Of a stretch of 64,000 bases of DNA, positions 1 to 7,755 are shown piece after piece; the first letter of the stretch is position 1; each line of letters opens with the position of its first letter. The position numbers were made by a program, and so were the translations under genes. Below the pieces are notes generated by a model. That model did not search any database. It was not told the origin of the DNA and saw nothing but the letters and a program-made list of their open reading frames with translations. The stretch covers positions 1-64,000 of the forward strand of contig JAFUHF010000020.1 in NCBI GenBank assembly GCA_017468985.1, in the 5' to 3' direction. The DNA is from Bacteroidaceae bacterium. Its GTDB lineage: Bacteria; Bacteroidota; Bacteroidia; Bacteroidales; Bacteroidaceae.

Positions 1-138
1 CATCCTGTGGCCGTTCGCTACGCCTACCACAACTGGCCGTCGGAGGCTAACGTCATGACCCAAACCGGACTGCCTCTTCCCTCCTTCCGTAGCGACGATT
101 GGGAAATCACAGACCTCCTGCCGCCCAAGAAAGACTAA
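1..138 (+). CDS. C-terminal end of a sialate O-acetylesterase-like SGNH hydrolase (partial)
   Basis: Frame 1 is open from the first base and stops with TAA at 136-138, giving the last 45 residues of a protein whose start lies outside the window. The fragment reads AVRYAYHNWPSEANVMTQTG and then LPLPSFRSDDW. This resembles the C-terminal end of bacterial sialate 9-O-acetylesterases, where an AVRYAW-type segment is followed by N...GLP.SPFRTD. Such enzymes are secreted or periplasmic and remove O-acetyl groups from sialic acids or other sugars. The catalytic residues are not in the window, so the call rests only on this tail. A neighbouring SGNH or GH protein with the same tail remains possible. 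Confidence 0.6.
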   Translation, partial: HPVAVRYAYHNWPSEANVMTQTGLPLPSFRSDDWEITDLLPPKKD

Positions 139-581
139 GGCATATTGAGCCTTTTCGCTCACTAACATTGTTTCAGGTATTCCTTTCACGCCATTTCTCC
201 ATCAGGAACCCGTTGGCGCAGACAAACGAAGCAACAATCTGTATCGGGAGGCCATTGAATACTGAAAAAATGATACAGAACCTGGTCGGGAAGTCGTTGA
301 AGGACGTAGAAATGGCGCAGAACATGATATTTGAACATTGTACGTATTTCTTGACATTTTCGAAGATTACGTCCCACGTACTTTCAATTTTCGGTTTTTT
401 GGCGTTCTATAAGCACATAAATAGAGACTCCTTTGCGATTCATGGAGCCCCAATCACCACTATTTATCGCACTATAACAGCGAATTACAGAAGACCATAC
501 TCAACTCCACGCTCAATGAAGTCTCAAGAGAACCCAAGGATTAATTTTTATACCCTTAACAAATCACGTTAACATATCAGT
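139..581. other. Intergenic stretch with no recognised gene
   Basis: 443 bases separate the esterase tail from the convergent phosphatase remnant. An open frame at 99-572 (+) overlaps the real esterase end, has unlikely composition and resembles nothing I know. No tRNA, clear terminator hairpin or repeat is visible. It is AT-richer than its neighbours and may be decayed sequence. Confidence 0.5.
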
Positions 582-1689
582 TCATTCCGAGAGCATGAAC
601 CGTTGAAAATCCGCAATATCGTGTCGACTGACTCCAGCCTTGAGAAAACAATTGCGAATCTTGTCCTGAAGCGTGCGGCCTGAATATTGCTTCTCCAGCA
701 ACTCTATCATGGCCTTGTAGGCATAGCGATTGGAATGACGCACGCACAGGCCGGTAATGTCACAAAATGAAGTGAGCTCGTAGTCCTTGTCCAGATCACT
801 CTGGCTCACGCCCAGCAGTCCGCAGAGCAAAAAGGCAAGAGTTCCCGTTCGGTCAGCCCCTCCCCAGCAGTGGAAATTGACAGGAAAGCCCTGGCGCAAA
901 CAACTGAGGATATAATCGAAGCATTCTTTGTAAAGAGGCTGTAGAGAATCTATCTTAACGGAGGGCTGGATGCTCACGCGGCGATAAGATATGTCGCTAC
1001 CCAATGCCGAAGAGAAGATATCATCATCAGGCAAAGGCGTCAGATCCAGTTCGTCGGGCGAACGAAGGTCTAATTCTGCCCGTATGCCTACATATTGTCG
1101 CAACTCAGCCACATCAGCATCTGAAACCTGAATAAAATGCTCGCCATTCATCTCTCCTCCGCGATAAAGCAGGCCGTACTTGACGTAGCGACCACCCTTG
1201 ACAGGCCATCCGCCCAAATCGCGAGCGTTGTGAAGGCTGGAAAGATGGAGCATGCGCACTTGGCCGTCAATGCGCAAGCTATCACGCTTCAGTTCACTCG
1301 TTTCTCCCTTGAAGTTCTGCGACGTTACCTTATAATAATAGGTCATGCCAGAATTCAGGTGATAGACATCAATCGACAGATTATCACCGCTGAGAGAGAA
1401 TACTCGCACGATTTGCGAGAAAGCAGAGTCTTCTGCCACGATTACCTCATAGTTTACAGCTTTCTTCGCTCGCTCCAAGTGATTTTTGCCACCAAAGGGC
1501 GCTCCTAGGGATAAGCCGTGGAGAGTTCAACATACTTTCTGACCTGAGAATGGTCATAGGTCGCGCCTTCATAGTTCACTTCGGCCATATAGCGAGCCAC
1601 CGCATCGTTTTCCACGCTGAACACGTACTGTCCTCTTGCCCCATGACACAGAACAGCATCAAAAGAAAGTAAATATTTCGGCCTTTCAC
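582..1689 (-). pseudogene. Secreted tyrosine-protein phosphatase, broken at its 5' end
   Basis: The intact part (1478 down to 582, TTG at 1478) has an FN3-like segment and then a Y_phosphatase3-type domain with the signature HCWGGADRTGT (HCxxGxxRTG). The missing N-terminus can be read upstream in pieces. A GTG at 1689 overlaps the stop of the HAD gene (GTGA) and opens a signal peptide ending in FLLMLFCVMGQ. After a frame change near 1635 comes GQYVFSVENDAVARYMAEV up to LSTAYP. A TAG follows at 1507-1505, and the same frame then continues ERPLVAKITWSE. A one-base loss near 1478 joins this to AKKAVNYEVIVAED. Together these make a normal signal peptide-FN3-phosphatase protein with two frameshifts and one nonsense codon. 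The catalytic domain could still be made from TTG 1478, but unexported. Sequencing errors are the alternative. Translational coupling to the HAD gene suggests a two-gene operon. Confidence 0.75.
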
Positions 1690-2612
1690 TCTTCCGATGG
1701 ATTATCCTCGTAAAGGAATGCTAAGCGATCGGGTAACTTCGTATAATCGTCAATCTGGATGTAATCCATACCATAAAGCCTAACATGGCTGTCGTTTCCG
1801 CCGTCGCCAAAATCGTCGCCCACGAAGAGCACTTCGTCTTTTTTAAATCCATGTTCTCCGGCATAACGCATCGTAGCAGCATACTTATTGAATTTCTTTT
1901 CGGCCAAATCGAAAGAAGTCGTTCCACCAATGAATACGGCATAGTCCTTAAACAGCTGGCACACCTCGGGAAACATGACTTGGCGTTTTTTCTTGTCAGG
2001 ATCGAAAGCGAGTTTGTCTTCGGCCTCAGCCTTGGTGCCAATCAGCGCAAAAGTCATCATGCCCGATGGATGGAACTCAACAGACTCTCCTTTATAATCA
2101 GTATAGCCATACTTACGACGCAGATAGTCGCACGTAGTGAGCACGTAAGCCGTATCCACACTAACATGCTCCTGCCTGATGATCTGTAACTGCCCATCCA
2201 CCACGCGACTTTCCTGCATGCTATAGTTGCCCATGATGTCAATAGGATAATGGTTCATCTGATTATAGATTCTTTCGCAACCGCCACCGCCACACATCAC
2301 AAGCTTGTAGCGTTCACTCAGTTTATCAAGTACAGCGCGGTTAGCGTCGGAAAGCGGAGTCTTGTGCTGCGTCAAAGTTCCGTCCAGATCGAAGCAGATA
2401 AGCTTCTTCTGTGCACGGATTTCTGCACCACGCAGGGCCACATCCTCAGGATCAATGCGAGTAGCCCCCTCAGCATAGGCTGCGAAGAGTGCAGTGCTGT
2501 CTTTTGGAGAGGAGACTTCGGTCTTTTTCTGTTGCCCACAGGCTGAGGGCACCATCGGCATGGCCACAAAGAGCATCGTCAGCATGGGCCAGAGCATTAT
2601 TCTTTTCATCAT
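1686..2612 (-). CDS. HAD-IIB phosphatase, phosphomannomutase-like, predicted lipoprotein
   Basis: About 308 residues. The N-terminus is a lipoprotein signal peptide ending in PSACGQ, so the enzyme is probably anchored in the periplasm or outer membrane. HAD motif I is FDLDGTLT at about residues 73-80, with both aspartates present. Motif III/IV is VGDDFGDGGNDSHV near the C-terminus, close to the GD...GGND pattern of eukaryotic-type phosphomannomutases and related HAD-IIB enzymes. PMM enzymes are cytosolic, so a secreted version probably acts as a phosphatase on an unknown substrate. I chose ATG 2612 (MMKRIM); ATG 2609 or TTG 2618 are possible. It is the first gene of an operon with the damaged tyrosine phosphatase. 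Confidence 0.8.
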   Translation of the reverse strand: MMKRIMLWPMLTMLFVAMPMVPSACGQQKKTEVSSPKDSTALFAAYAEGATRIDPEDVALRGAEIRAQKKLICFDLDGTLTQHKTPLSDANRAVLDKLSERYKLVMCGGGGCERIYNQMNHYPIDIMGNYSMQESRVVDGQLQIIRQEHVSVDTAYVLTTCDYLRRKYGYTDYKGESVEFHPSGMMTFALIGTKAEAEDKLAFDPDKKKRQVMFPEVCQLFKDYAVFIGGTTSFDLAEKKFNKYAATMRYAGEHGFKKDEVLFVGDDFGDGGNDSHVRLYGMDYIQIDDYTKLPDRLAFLYEDNPSEE

Positions 2613-2637
2613 GATCAATTGATTAATGTATTTGCTG

Positions 2638-2645
2638 CAAAAGTA
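2638..2645 (-). promoter_or_regulatory. -7 promoter box (TACTTTTG) for the HAD gene
   Basis: Read on the minus strand the sequence is TACTTTTG, matching the Bacteroidota TAnnTTTG element. It lies 25 nt before ATG 2612. Confidence 0.6.
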
Positions 2646-2775
2646 ATAAAAAACTTCCGATTCCTCATCAAGAAGAGTCTATCTAAGTCTCTTTCATTCC
2701 GCCTCAAGGTCAACTTCAACATACGCAAGAGGTGAAAATTCGCTTTCGTCAACGTTCCGGTTAAAATAATTATCG

Positions 2776-2783
2776 TAATTTTG
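2776..2783 (+). promoter_or_regulatory. -7 promoter box (TAATTTTG) for the metal-uptake operon
   Basis: TAATTTTG matches TAnnTTTG and ends 7 nt before the ATG at 2791. Transcription should start almost at the start codon. The -33 TTTG is weak here (GTTC near 2754). Confidence 0.6.
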
Positions 2784-2790
2784 CACTCAC

Positions 2791-3162
2791 ATGAATAGAA
2801 TGCTCTACATATTGGTTTCCATCTGGCTATCGCTCACGCTAGTGCTCACTGGCTCAGGTGTAGCTTTTACGCATTGCGCACATTCGGGCAAGGTGAAACT
2901 CACTATTCTGCAAACCAACATGGGAAAGCATTGTCAACCCACTCAAAGTTGCATGAACGTAACGGTGGTCAAGCCCACGCCTGTAATGGGACAGGCAATC
3001 AATCCACTGAGCATCAGTTACGTTGCAGTCACGCCTACCATACACATTCATATTCCCCAATTTATACCAGTGCTTCGCGCAGGATTCCTTCTTCCCATTG
3101 GCGAAGCCCGTCATGGTCCACCCCGACATTACTTAAACCTTTTGCGCACACTGTTGATTTAA
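2791..3162 (+). CDS. Small secreted Cys-containing protein, HYC_CC_PP-like
   Basis: 123 residues. A hydrophobic N-terminal segment (about 5-26) is a signal peptide or anchor. It is followed by a THCAHSG motif, a second cysteine in TQSCMNV, and a GPPRHYL segment near the end. This pattern of His/Cys, Cys and Pro-Pro matches the small HYC_CC_PP-type proteins that Bacteroidota encode just before a metal-type TonB receptor and an HMA protein, which is the arrangement here. The family has no firm biochemical role. A periplasmic metal-handling function is inferred from context and cysteines. It starts 8 nt after a -7 box, so the mRNA may have almost no leader. The ORF is real in size and frame, but family assignment is from memory. 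Confidence 0.65.
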   Translation: MNRMLYILVSIWLSLTLVLTGSGVAFTHCAHSGKVKLTILQTNMGKHCQPTQSCMNVTVVKPTPVMGQAINPLSISYVAVTPTIHIHIPQFIPVLRAGFLLPIGEARHGPPRHYLNLLRTLLI

Positions 3163-3174
3163 GGAGCTCCATTT

Positions 3175-3198
3175 CCGAGGACGTTAGCGTACCCTCGG
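3175..3198 (+). other. Hairpin between the small Cys protein and the TonB receptor
   Basis: CCGAGG at 3175-3180 pairs with CCTCGG at 3193-3198, with an inner ACG/CGT match. No U-run follows directly, so it is more likely an mRNA-processing or attenuating hairpin than a full terminator. Confidence 0.35.
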
Positions 3199-3249
3199 GA
3201 ACGTGGGTTTATCATCATATTCTCCTTTAACATCAATCAACAGTCTTTT

Positions 3250-5265
3250 ATGCGTATACATTATTATATAAATGTGGGAATTATTCTGATGTTTTCTGTT
3301 CATTCGGCAGCACAAGACACAGATTTCCATCCAACCGACACCGTAAAGATGCACTCAGCCACCGTGAAGGCCCGGCGTCCAGGCACCTTGCAGCTCAGAG
3401 GCGCCCAAAACGGCACCCTCATCACGCGTGAGGAGCTTTTCAAGGCTGCATGCTGCAATTTGGGAGAGAGTTTTGTTACAAATCCCTCCGTCGATGTCAA
3501 CTATGCCGATGCTACCACCGGCGCACAACAAATCAAGTTGCTGGGCCTGAGTGGCACATACGTACAAATGCTCACAGAAGCCATGCCTAACTTTCGCGGA
3601 GCAGCATTGCCTTATGGTTTGAGCTATGTTCCAGGCTCATGGATGCAAAGCATTCAGGTGTCAAAGGGAAGTGCCTCCGTAAAAAATGGTCACGAAAGCA
3701 TGACCGGACAGATCAACATAGAATATCTCAAACCCGACGACACCGAAGGCCTTCTTGTCAATGCATATGGTAACTCCAAGAGTCGCGCAGAGGTGAATAC
3801 CGTCAGCAATATTCACCTCAACTCTAAACTCTGCGCCGAAATTCTTGGTCATGCAGAAAAAGGATTTGGCCACCATGACGAAAATCATGATACTTTTCTT
3901 GATCAGCCGCGCACTACGCAGTGGAATCTGCAAAATCGCTGGAAATTCCATCAGGGAAACTATCTAATGCATGCAGGAATCGCCCTTCTGGGTGAGGAGC
4001 GCGATGGCGGACAGCGAGTACATGCCACACACCTTCATGACGAGCCCTATCTCACCTTCATACGAACCCACCGCTATGAAGCCTACATGAAACATGCCGT
4101 CATCACTAACCCTGAGCACGGAACAAATGTTGCTCTGACCACCTCAGCATCCATTCACAAACAGAACGCTGCATACGGGAAACGGTTTTATCACGTCAAC
4201 GAGAAAAGCCTTTACGCCCAGCTCATGATGGAAACGCAGCCCTCGTCCGAACATCAGCTATCAGCAGGTCTCAGTCTCATACACGACGATCTTGGTCAGC
4301 GCTATCTGCTCTCTCCCACTTCTTCCAATGAACCTTTTAGAGACCACGAACGCGAAACAGAGGCTGGTGCCTACGGACAATACACGCTTTCGCTCTCCAC
4401 ATTCACTTCCATGATGGGATTGAGAGTAGACCACAGCAGTTTACATCAAACGTTCCTCACGCCACGCGTGCACCTCAAGTGGAATCCCACTCCCATCTTT
4501 ACCCTTCGGGCATCAGCTGGAGAAGGCCGCCGCACACCTCACCCCCTTGCAGAGCATCAGAGCCTGCTTTCCTCTGGAAGAAGCATCGACTTGCAAACTG
4601 TTACCACCGAACGCGCATGGAACTACGGCGCAAGCGCCACGTTGTCCATTCCTCTTCATCGGCAGTTACTGAAATTGGGGGCTGAGTATTACTATACCCG
4701 TTTTCGTCGGCAGTTGGTCGTAGATTATGATGCCGATCCCTCTTCCATCATTCTCCACCCACTCCATGGTAAGTCTTATTCGCATACGGTGCAGGCCGAA
4801 GCATCCTATCCTATTCTGAAAGGTCTCCAGCTGATGGCCGCCTACCGCTGGCACGACGTGCGTTCCACTTATGGCAACCAGTTGCTCAGCCGCCCATTGA
4901 CCAGTCACTCAAAAGGCTTGCTCACAGCCTCCTTCAAAACTCCCCTTGGCCTCTGGCAGGCCGACGCTACGCTAACGCTCCATGGCGGAGGCCGTATGCC
5001 TCAACCCCGAGTGGACACTGGCGGTTCCCCCCTGTGGAGTTCCCGATTCCATAGCTTCGAACAACTTTCTGCTCAAGTTACGCGATGGTATCGCCACTTT
5101 TCTGTATATGTTGGCGGCGAAAACCTCACAGGCAAAACCCAAAAACAGCTGATTATCGCCGCCGACCGTCCATGGTCCGCCGACTTTGAGCCTACAATGG
5201 TGTGGGGCCCCGTTCACGGAGCCACTTTCTACACAGGCATCAGAATCAATCTTGGAAAATTATAA
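3250..5265 (+). CDS. TonB-dependent outer-membrane receptor, probably for a metal or metallophore
   Basis: 671 residues. A signal peptide ends near HSAAQ, a plug domain covers about residues 45-160 (LLGLSGTYVQMLTEAMPNF, then SIQVSKGSASVKNGHESMTG) and a beta-barrel fills the rest. It lacks the carboxypeptidase-like N-terminal domain of SusC proteins. It is rich in histidine (HATHLHDEP, GHHDENHD), which fits metal binding. It sits between a small Cys protein and a periplasmic HMA protein with a CxxC site, the usual context of Bacteroidota copper- or other transition-metal-linked receptors. TonB/ExbBD would supply energy but are not in the window. The substrate is inferred from context. Confidence 0.85.
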   Translation: MRIHYYINVGIILMFSVHSAAQDTDFHPTDTVKMHSATVKARRPGTLQLRGAQNGTLITREELFKAACCNLGESFVTNPSVDVNYADATTGAQQIKLLGLSGTYVQMLTEAMPNFRGAALPYGLSYVPGSWMQSIQVSKGSASVKNGHESMTGQINIEYLKPDDTEGLLVNAYGNSKSRAEVNTVSNIHLNSKLCAEILGHAEKGFGHHDENHDTFLDQPRTTQWNLQNRWKFHQGNYLMHAGIALLGEERDGGQRVHATHLHDEPYLTFIRTHRYEAYMKHAVITNPEHGTNVALTTSASIHKQNAAYGKRFYHVNEKSLYAQLMMETQPSSEHQLSAGLSLIHDDLGQRYLLSPTSSNEPFRDHERETEAGAYGQYTLSLSTFTSMMGLRVDHSSLHQTFLTPRVHLKWNPTPIFTLRASAGEGRRTPHPLAEHQSLLSSGRSIDLQTVTTERAWNYGASATLSIPLHRQLLKLGAEYYYTRFRRQLVVDYDADPSSIILHPLHGKSYSHTVQAEASYPILKGLQLMAAYRWHDVRSTYGNQLLSRPLTSHSKGLLTASFKTPLGLWQADATLTLHGGGRMPQPRVDTGGSPLWSSRFHSFEQLSAQVTRWYRHFSVYVGGENLTGKTQKQLIIAADRPWSADFEPTMVWGPVHGATFYTGIRINLGKL

Positions 5266-5286
5266 CATCAAAAAACGTTTATCATT

Positions 5287-5616
5287 ATGAACAAAACCAT
5301 CCTTCTGGCCCTTATGGCCATGATTTCCGTCAGCCTCTCTGCCAGAGAGCTGCAAACCGTTCGTTTTACCACCATCCCACAGATGCATTGCTCGGGCTGC
5401 GAAAAGAAAATCAAAGGCAACCTCCGCTTTGAAAAGGGTATCAAGATGATTGAAACCAACGTAGATAGCCAAACGGTTATTATCCGTTTCGATGCAGACA
5501 AAACGAGCCCGGAGAAGCTGCAAAAAGTCCTTGAAAAGATAGGCTACAAAGCCCGAATGCTGAAAAAGGGTGAAAAGGTAGTCCGCCAGATGGACGGCAG
5601 CTGCAAGAACATGTAG
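5287..5616 (+). CDS. Periplasmic heavy-metal-associated (HMA) domain protein
   Basis: 109 residues. An N-terminal signal peptide (to about SLSA-RE) precedes one ferredoxin-like HMA domain with the metal site MHCSGCEKKI (CxxC). The lysine-rich tail ends in a single cysteine (DGSCKNM). HMA domains bind Cu(I), Zn(II) or Cd(II) and pass them to partner proteins. Here the protein is exported and encoded 21 nt after the TonB receptor, so it probably accepts or buffers metal crossing the outer membrane. Whether the metal is copper cannot be told from the sequence. Confidence 0.85.
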   Translation: MNKTILLALMAMISVSLSARELQTVRFTTIPQMHCSGCEKKIKGNLRFEKGIKMIETNVDSQTVIIRFDADKTSPEKLQKVLEKIGYKARMLKKGEKVVRQMDGSCKNM

Positions 5617-5749
5617 AAGGGGTCATAAGACATTTCCTTTTGCCCTTCCTTCGCTTGAAGTGTGGGCATTATGATTCGATCTTGAAGTTACTCACGCTCA
5701 GATGCGCAAAGAAAAGCGAGCTTTCCTTTGCGCATCTCTCACTTAATCG

Positions 5750-5757
5750 TAACTTTG
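5750..5757 (+). promoter_or_regulatory. -7 promoter box (TAACTTTG)
   Basis: TAACTTTG matches TAnnTTTG. It lies 11 nt before ATG 5769 and 29 nt before ATG 5787 of the NAGPA-domain gene. It shows that longer upstream starts (such as 5640) cannot be used from this promoter. Confidence 0.65.
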
Positions 5758-5786
5758 CATATTATTCAATGTTTAATACCAAAGAA

Positions 5787-6635
5787 ATGAAGAACTATCT
5801 CTCTTTATGGGCCGTTTTCCTGCTTCTTTTCCTCCGAGTTCAAGGTCTGAAGGCTCAGGGGCAGGCCGTTTCGCTCGCCATTTTGTCCGCTAAATGGGAA
5901 TACAAGAATGTAGGTAAAGGCATCGTGGGCCGCAGTGCCCTTTTCTGTTCCCTTTACGGTGGACCACAAAGCGTAAGCATCGTGGAAATCAATCCTAAGG
6001 AAAAACGCCGTGCCGGCATTGGCATCTCCAGACAGATGAAGCGCATCTCCGAACTTGCAAGGGAATATAAAGCCGTGGCTGCCATCAATGGTTCTTACTT
6101 TAACATGCGCGCCGGCAATTCTGCTTGCTTCCTCAAGGTAGATAAGGCCGTTATCGACTCTACCGAGGCTTACGAATTCGACCTTCGCGTTACGGGGGCC
6201 GTCATTACGCGAAAAGGCAAGCTGCATATTGTGCCCTGGACACGACAGATAGAACGTGGATACAAGAAAAAGGTCGGAACCGTTTTGGCTTCTGGTCCAT
6301 TGATGCTTCTTGGAGGGAAATATGCTAATTGGAGCTCTTGTCAGGAAGGCTTTATCAATACCAAACATCCGCGTAGTGCCATAGCCATCACCGATAAGGG
6401 AAAGGTACTTCTCATCACCGTTGACGGACGTTCGCGCGAGCACGCCATCGGCATGAACATCCCCGAACTGGCCCACCTTATCAAGGTTCTCGGCGGCAGA
6501 ACGGCCCTAAACCTTGACGGAGGCGGATCTACAATGCTCTATCTTGATGGAAACATCATTAACTACCCCTGCGACAACCGAAAGTTTGACCACCAGGGAG
6601 AACGACGCATCCCCAACATCATTTATTTTAGATAA
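5787..6635 (+). CDS. Phosphodiester glycosidase (NAGPA-domain) secreted protein
   Basis: About 282 residues from ATG 5787 (ATG 5769 is also in frame). A signal peptide ends in GLKAQG. The rest matches the NAGPA domain family: AAINGSYFNM, then SGPLMLLGG, TKHPRSAIAI, VDGRS and the C-terminal signature LNLDGGGSTMLY. Family members hydrolyse phosphodiester-linked N-acetylglucosamine, as in the human uncovering enzyme. Bacterial substrates are mostly unknown and may include wall or glycan phosphodiesters. The next gene (CE2-type esterase) starts 19 nt after this stop, so the two are probably cotranscribed, with radA behind. Confidence 0.85.
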   Translation: MKNYLSLWAVFLLLFLRVQGLKAQGQAVSLAILSAKWEYKNVGKGIVGRSALFCSLYGGPQSVSIVEINPKEKRRAGIGISRQMKRISELAREYKAVAAINGSYFNMRAGNSACFLKVDKAVIDSTEAYEFDLRVTGAVITRKGKLHIVPWTRQIERGYKKKVGTVLASGPLMLLGGKYANWSSCQEGFINTKHPRSAIAITDKGKVLLITVDGRSREHAIGMNIPELAHLIKVLGGRTALNLDGGGSTMLYLDGNIINYPCDNRKFDHQGERRIPNIIYFR

Positions 6636-6654
6636 CCCCTATCCCAAAATCCTT

Positions 6655-7743
6655 ATGAAGAAGTCCATTCTCTTAACTTTCTTTACAGTAGCGTGCATTA
6701 CCGCCGGAGCCCACCTCAGAATCGTTGGAAATAATCCTAACATCTCCTACACCGGGCGCACCCTTGCAGAGAAAGACGGAAGCGTGAAATTCGATTGGAG
6801 CGGCACTTACCTTCAGACCGACTTTACCGGCGGATCCATAGCAATAGTCATCTCCGATACGCGAAATGACTATTTCAACCTCTTCATTGATAGCAAACTG
6901 ATACGCAAGTTTCAGGTGAGCAGCCCTACTCCCACCACCATACAGCTGGCTGAAGGCCTTTCTCCAGGCACTCACCGCCTACGGTTACAGAAATGTACCG
7001 AAGGTAATCAAGGTTGCACCACGATTCATGCCCTTCTCATCAGCGAAGACGGTACGCTCCGCCCCGTAGCGCGAAAGCCACGCCTCATTGAGTGCATCGG
7101 TGATTCCTACACCTGCGGATTCGGGACAGAATCAAAGAATGCCACCGACCATTTTCAGGCTGAAACCGAAAACTGCAATCAGGCCTACGGTTGTATCATC
7201 GCAAAATACTTCAATGCCGACTATGTCCTGATAGCTCACTCGGGAAGAGGAATGTCGCGCAACTACGGCGACAGCGTTCAGCTCTCCAAAGCCAATATGG
7301 TAGACCGATATCTCCAGATTTTCGATGATTTCAGCCAAGAGCCCTATAAATTCAAGGCCTACAGGCCCGATCTTGTGACCATTAACCTTGGGACCAACGA
7401 CTATTCTCCCGGAACAGGTCCCACGCCTGAGCTCTACACCTCGCAATACCTCAAACTTATCAAACAGGTGCGCAAACATTACGGCGAGGTGCCTATTCTC
7501 TGCATCATTCCTCATTCGTGTGGTGCTCCGCTAAAGACTTCCCTTGATACTTTGCGCAACCATATCAAGAATCTGAACCATGTATACATGACTGAACCTA
7601 TGCCAGGCATTGTTACCCCTGAAAGAGATCTTGGCGCAGCCTACCACCCCAACTATCAGGGCCAACGTAAGATTGCCATGACGCTCATTCCGCGCGTTGC
7701 AGCCATTATGGGATGGGAACTCGAAGAAGGCATCGTTGAATAA
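6655..7743 (+). CDS. SGNH/GDSL acetyl esterase of CE2 type
   Basis: 362 residues from ATG 6655; a longer frame to 6514 overlaps the previous gene and is not needed. A signal peptide (to about TAGA) is followed by an N-terminal jelly-roll of about 100 residues. Then comes an SGNH domain with block I IGDSYTCGFGTES, block III INLGTND, and the catalytic histidine in AAYHPNYQGQ. This two-domain arrangement is that of carbohydrate esterase family 2, which removes acetyl groups from xylan or mannan. It is secreted and probably works on dietary or plant glycans. It ends 12 nt before radA. Confidence 0.85.
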   Translation: MKKSILLTFFTVACITAGAHLRIVGNNPNISYTGRTLAEKDGSVKFDWSGTYLQTDFTGGSIAIVISDTRNDYFNLFIDSKLIRKFQVSSPTPTTIQLAEGLSPGTHRLRLQKCTEGNQGCTTIHALLISEDGTLRPVARKPRLIECIGDSYTCGFGTESKNATDHFQAETENCNQAYGCIIAKYFNADYVLIAHSGRGMSRNYGDSVQLSKANMVDRYLQIFDDFSQEPYKFKAYRPDLVTINLGTNDYSPGTGPTPELYTSQYLKLIKQVRKHYGEVPILCIIPHSCGAPLKTSLDTLRNHIKNLNHVYMTEPMPGIVTPERDLGAAYHPNYQGQRKIAMTLIPRVAAIMGWELEEGIVE

Positions 7744-7755
7744 ATCCTCTTCAGC

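Noticed and set aside
99..572. 157-codon open frame after the esterase tail
   Set aside because: It overlaps the real end of the esterase gene in another frame, has odd composition, no promoter and no recognisable family.
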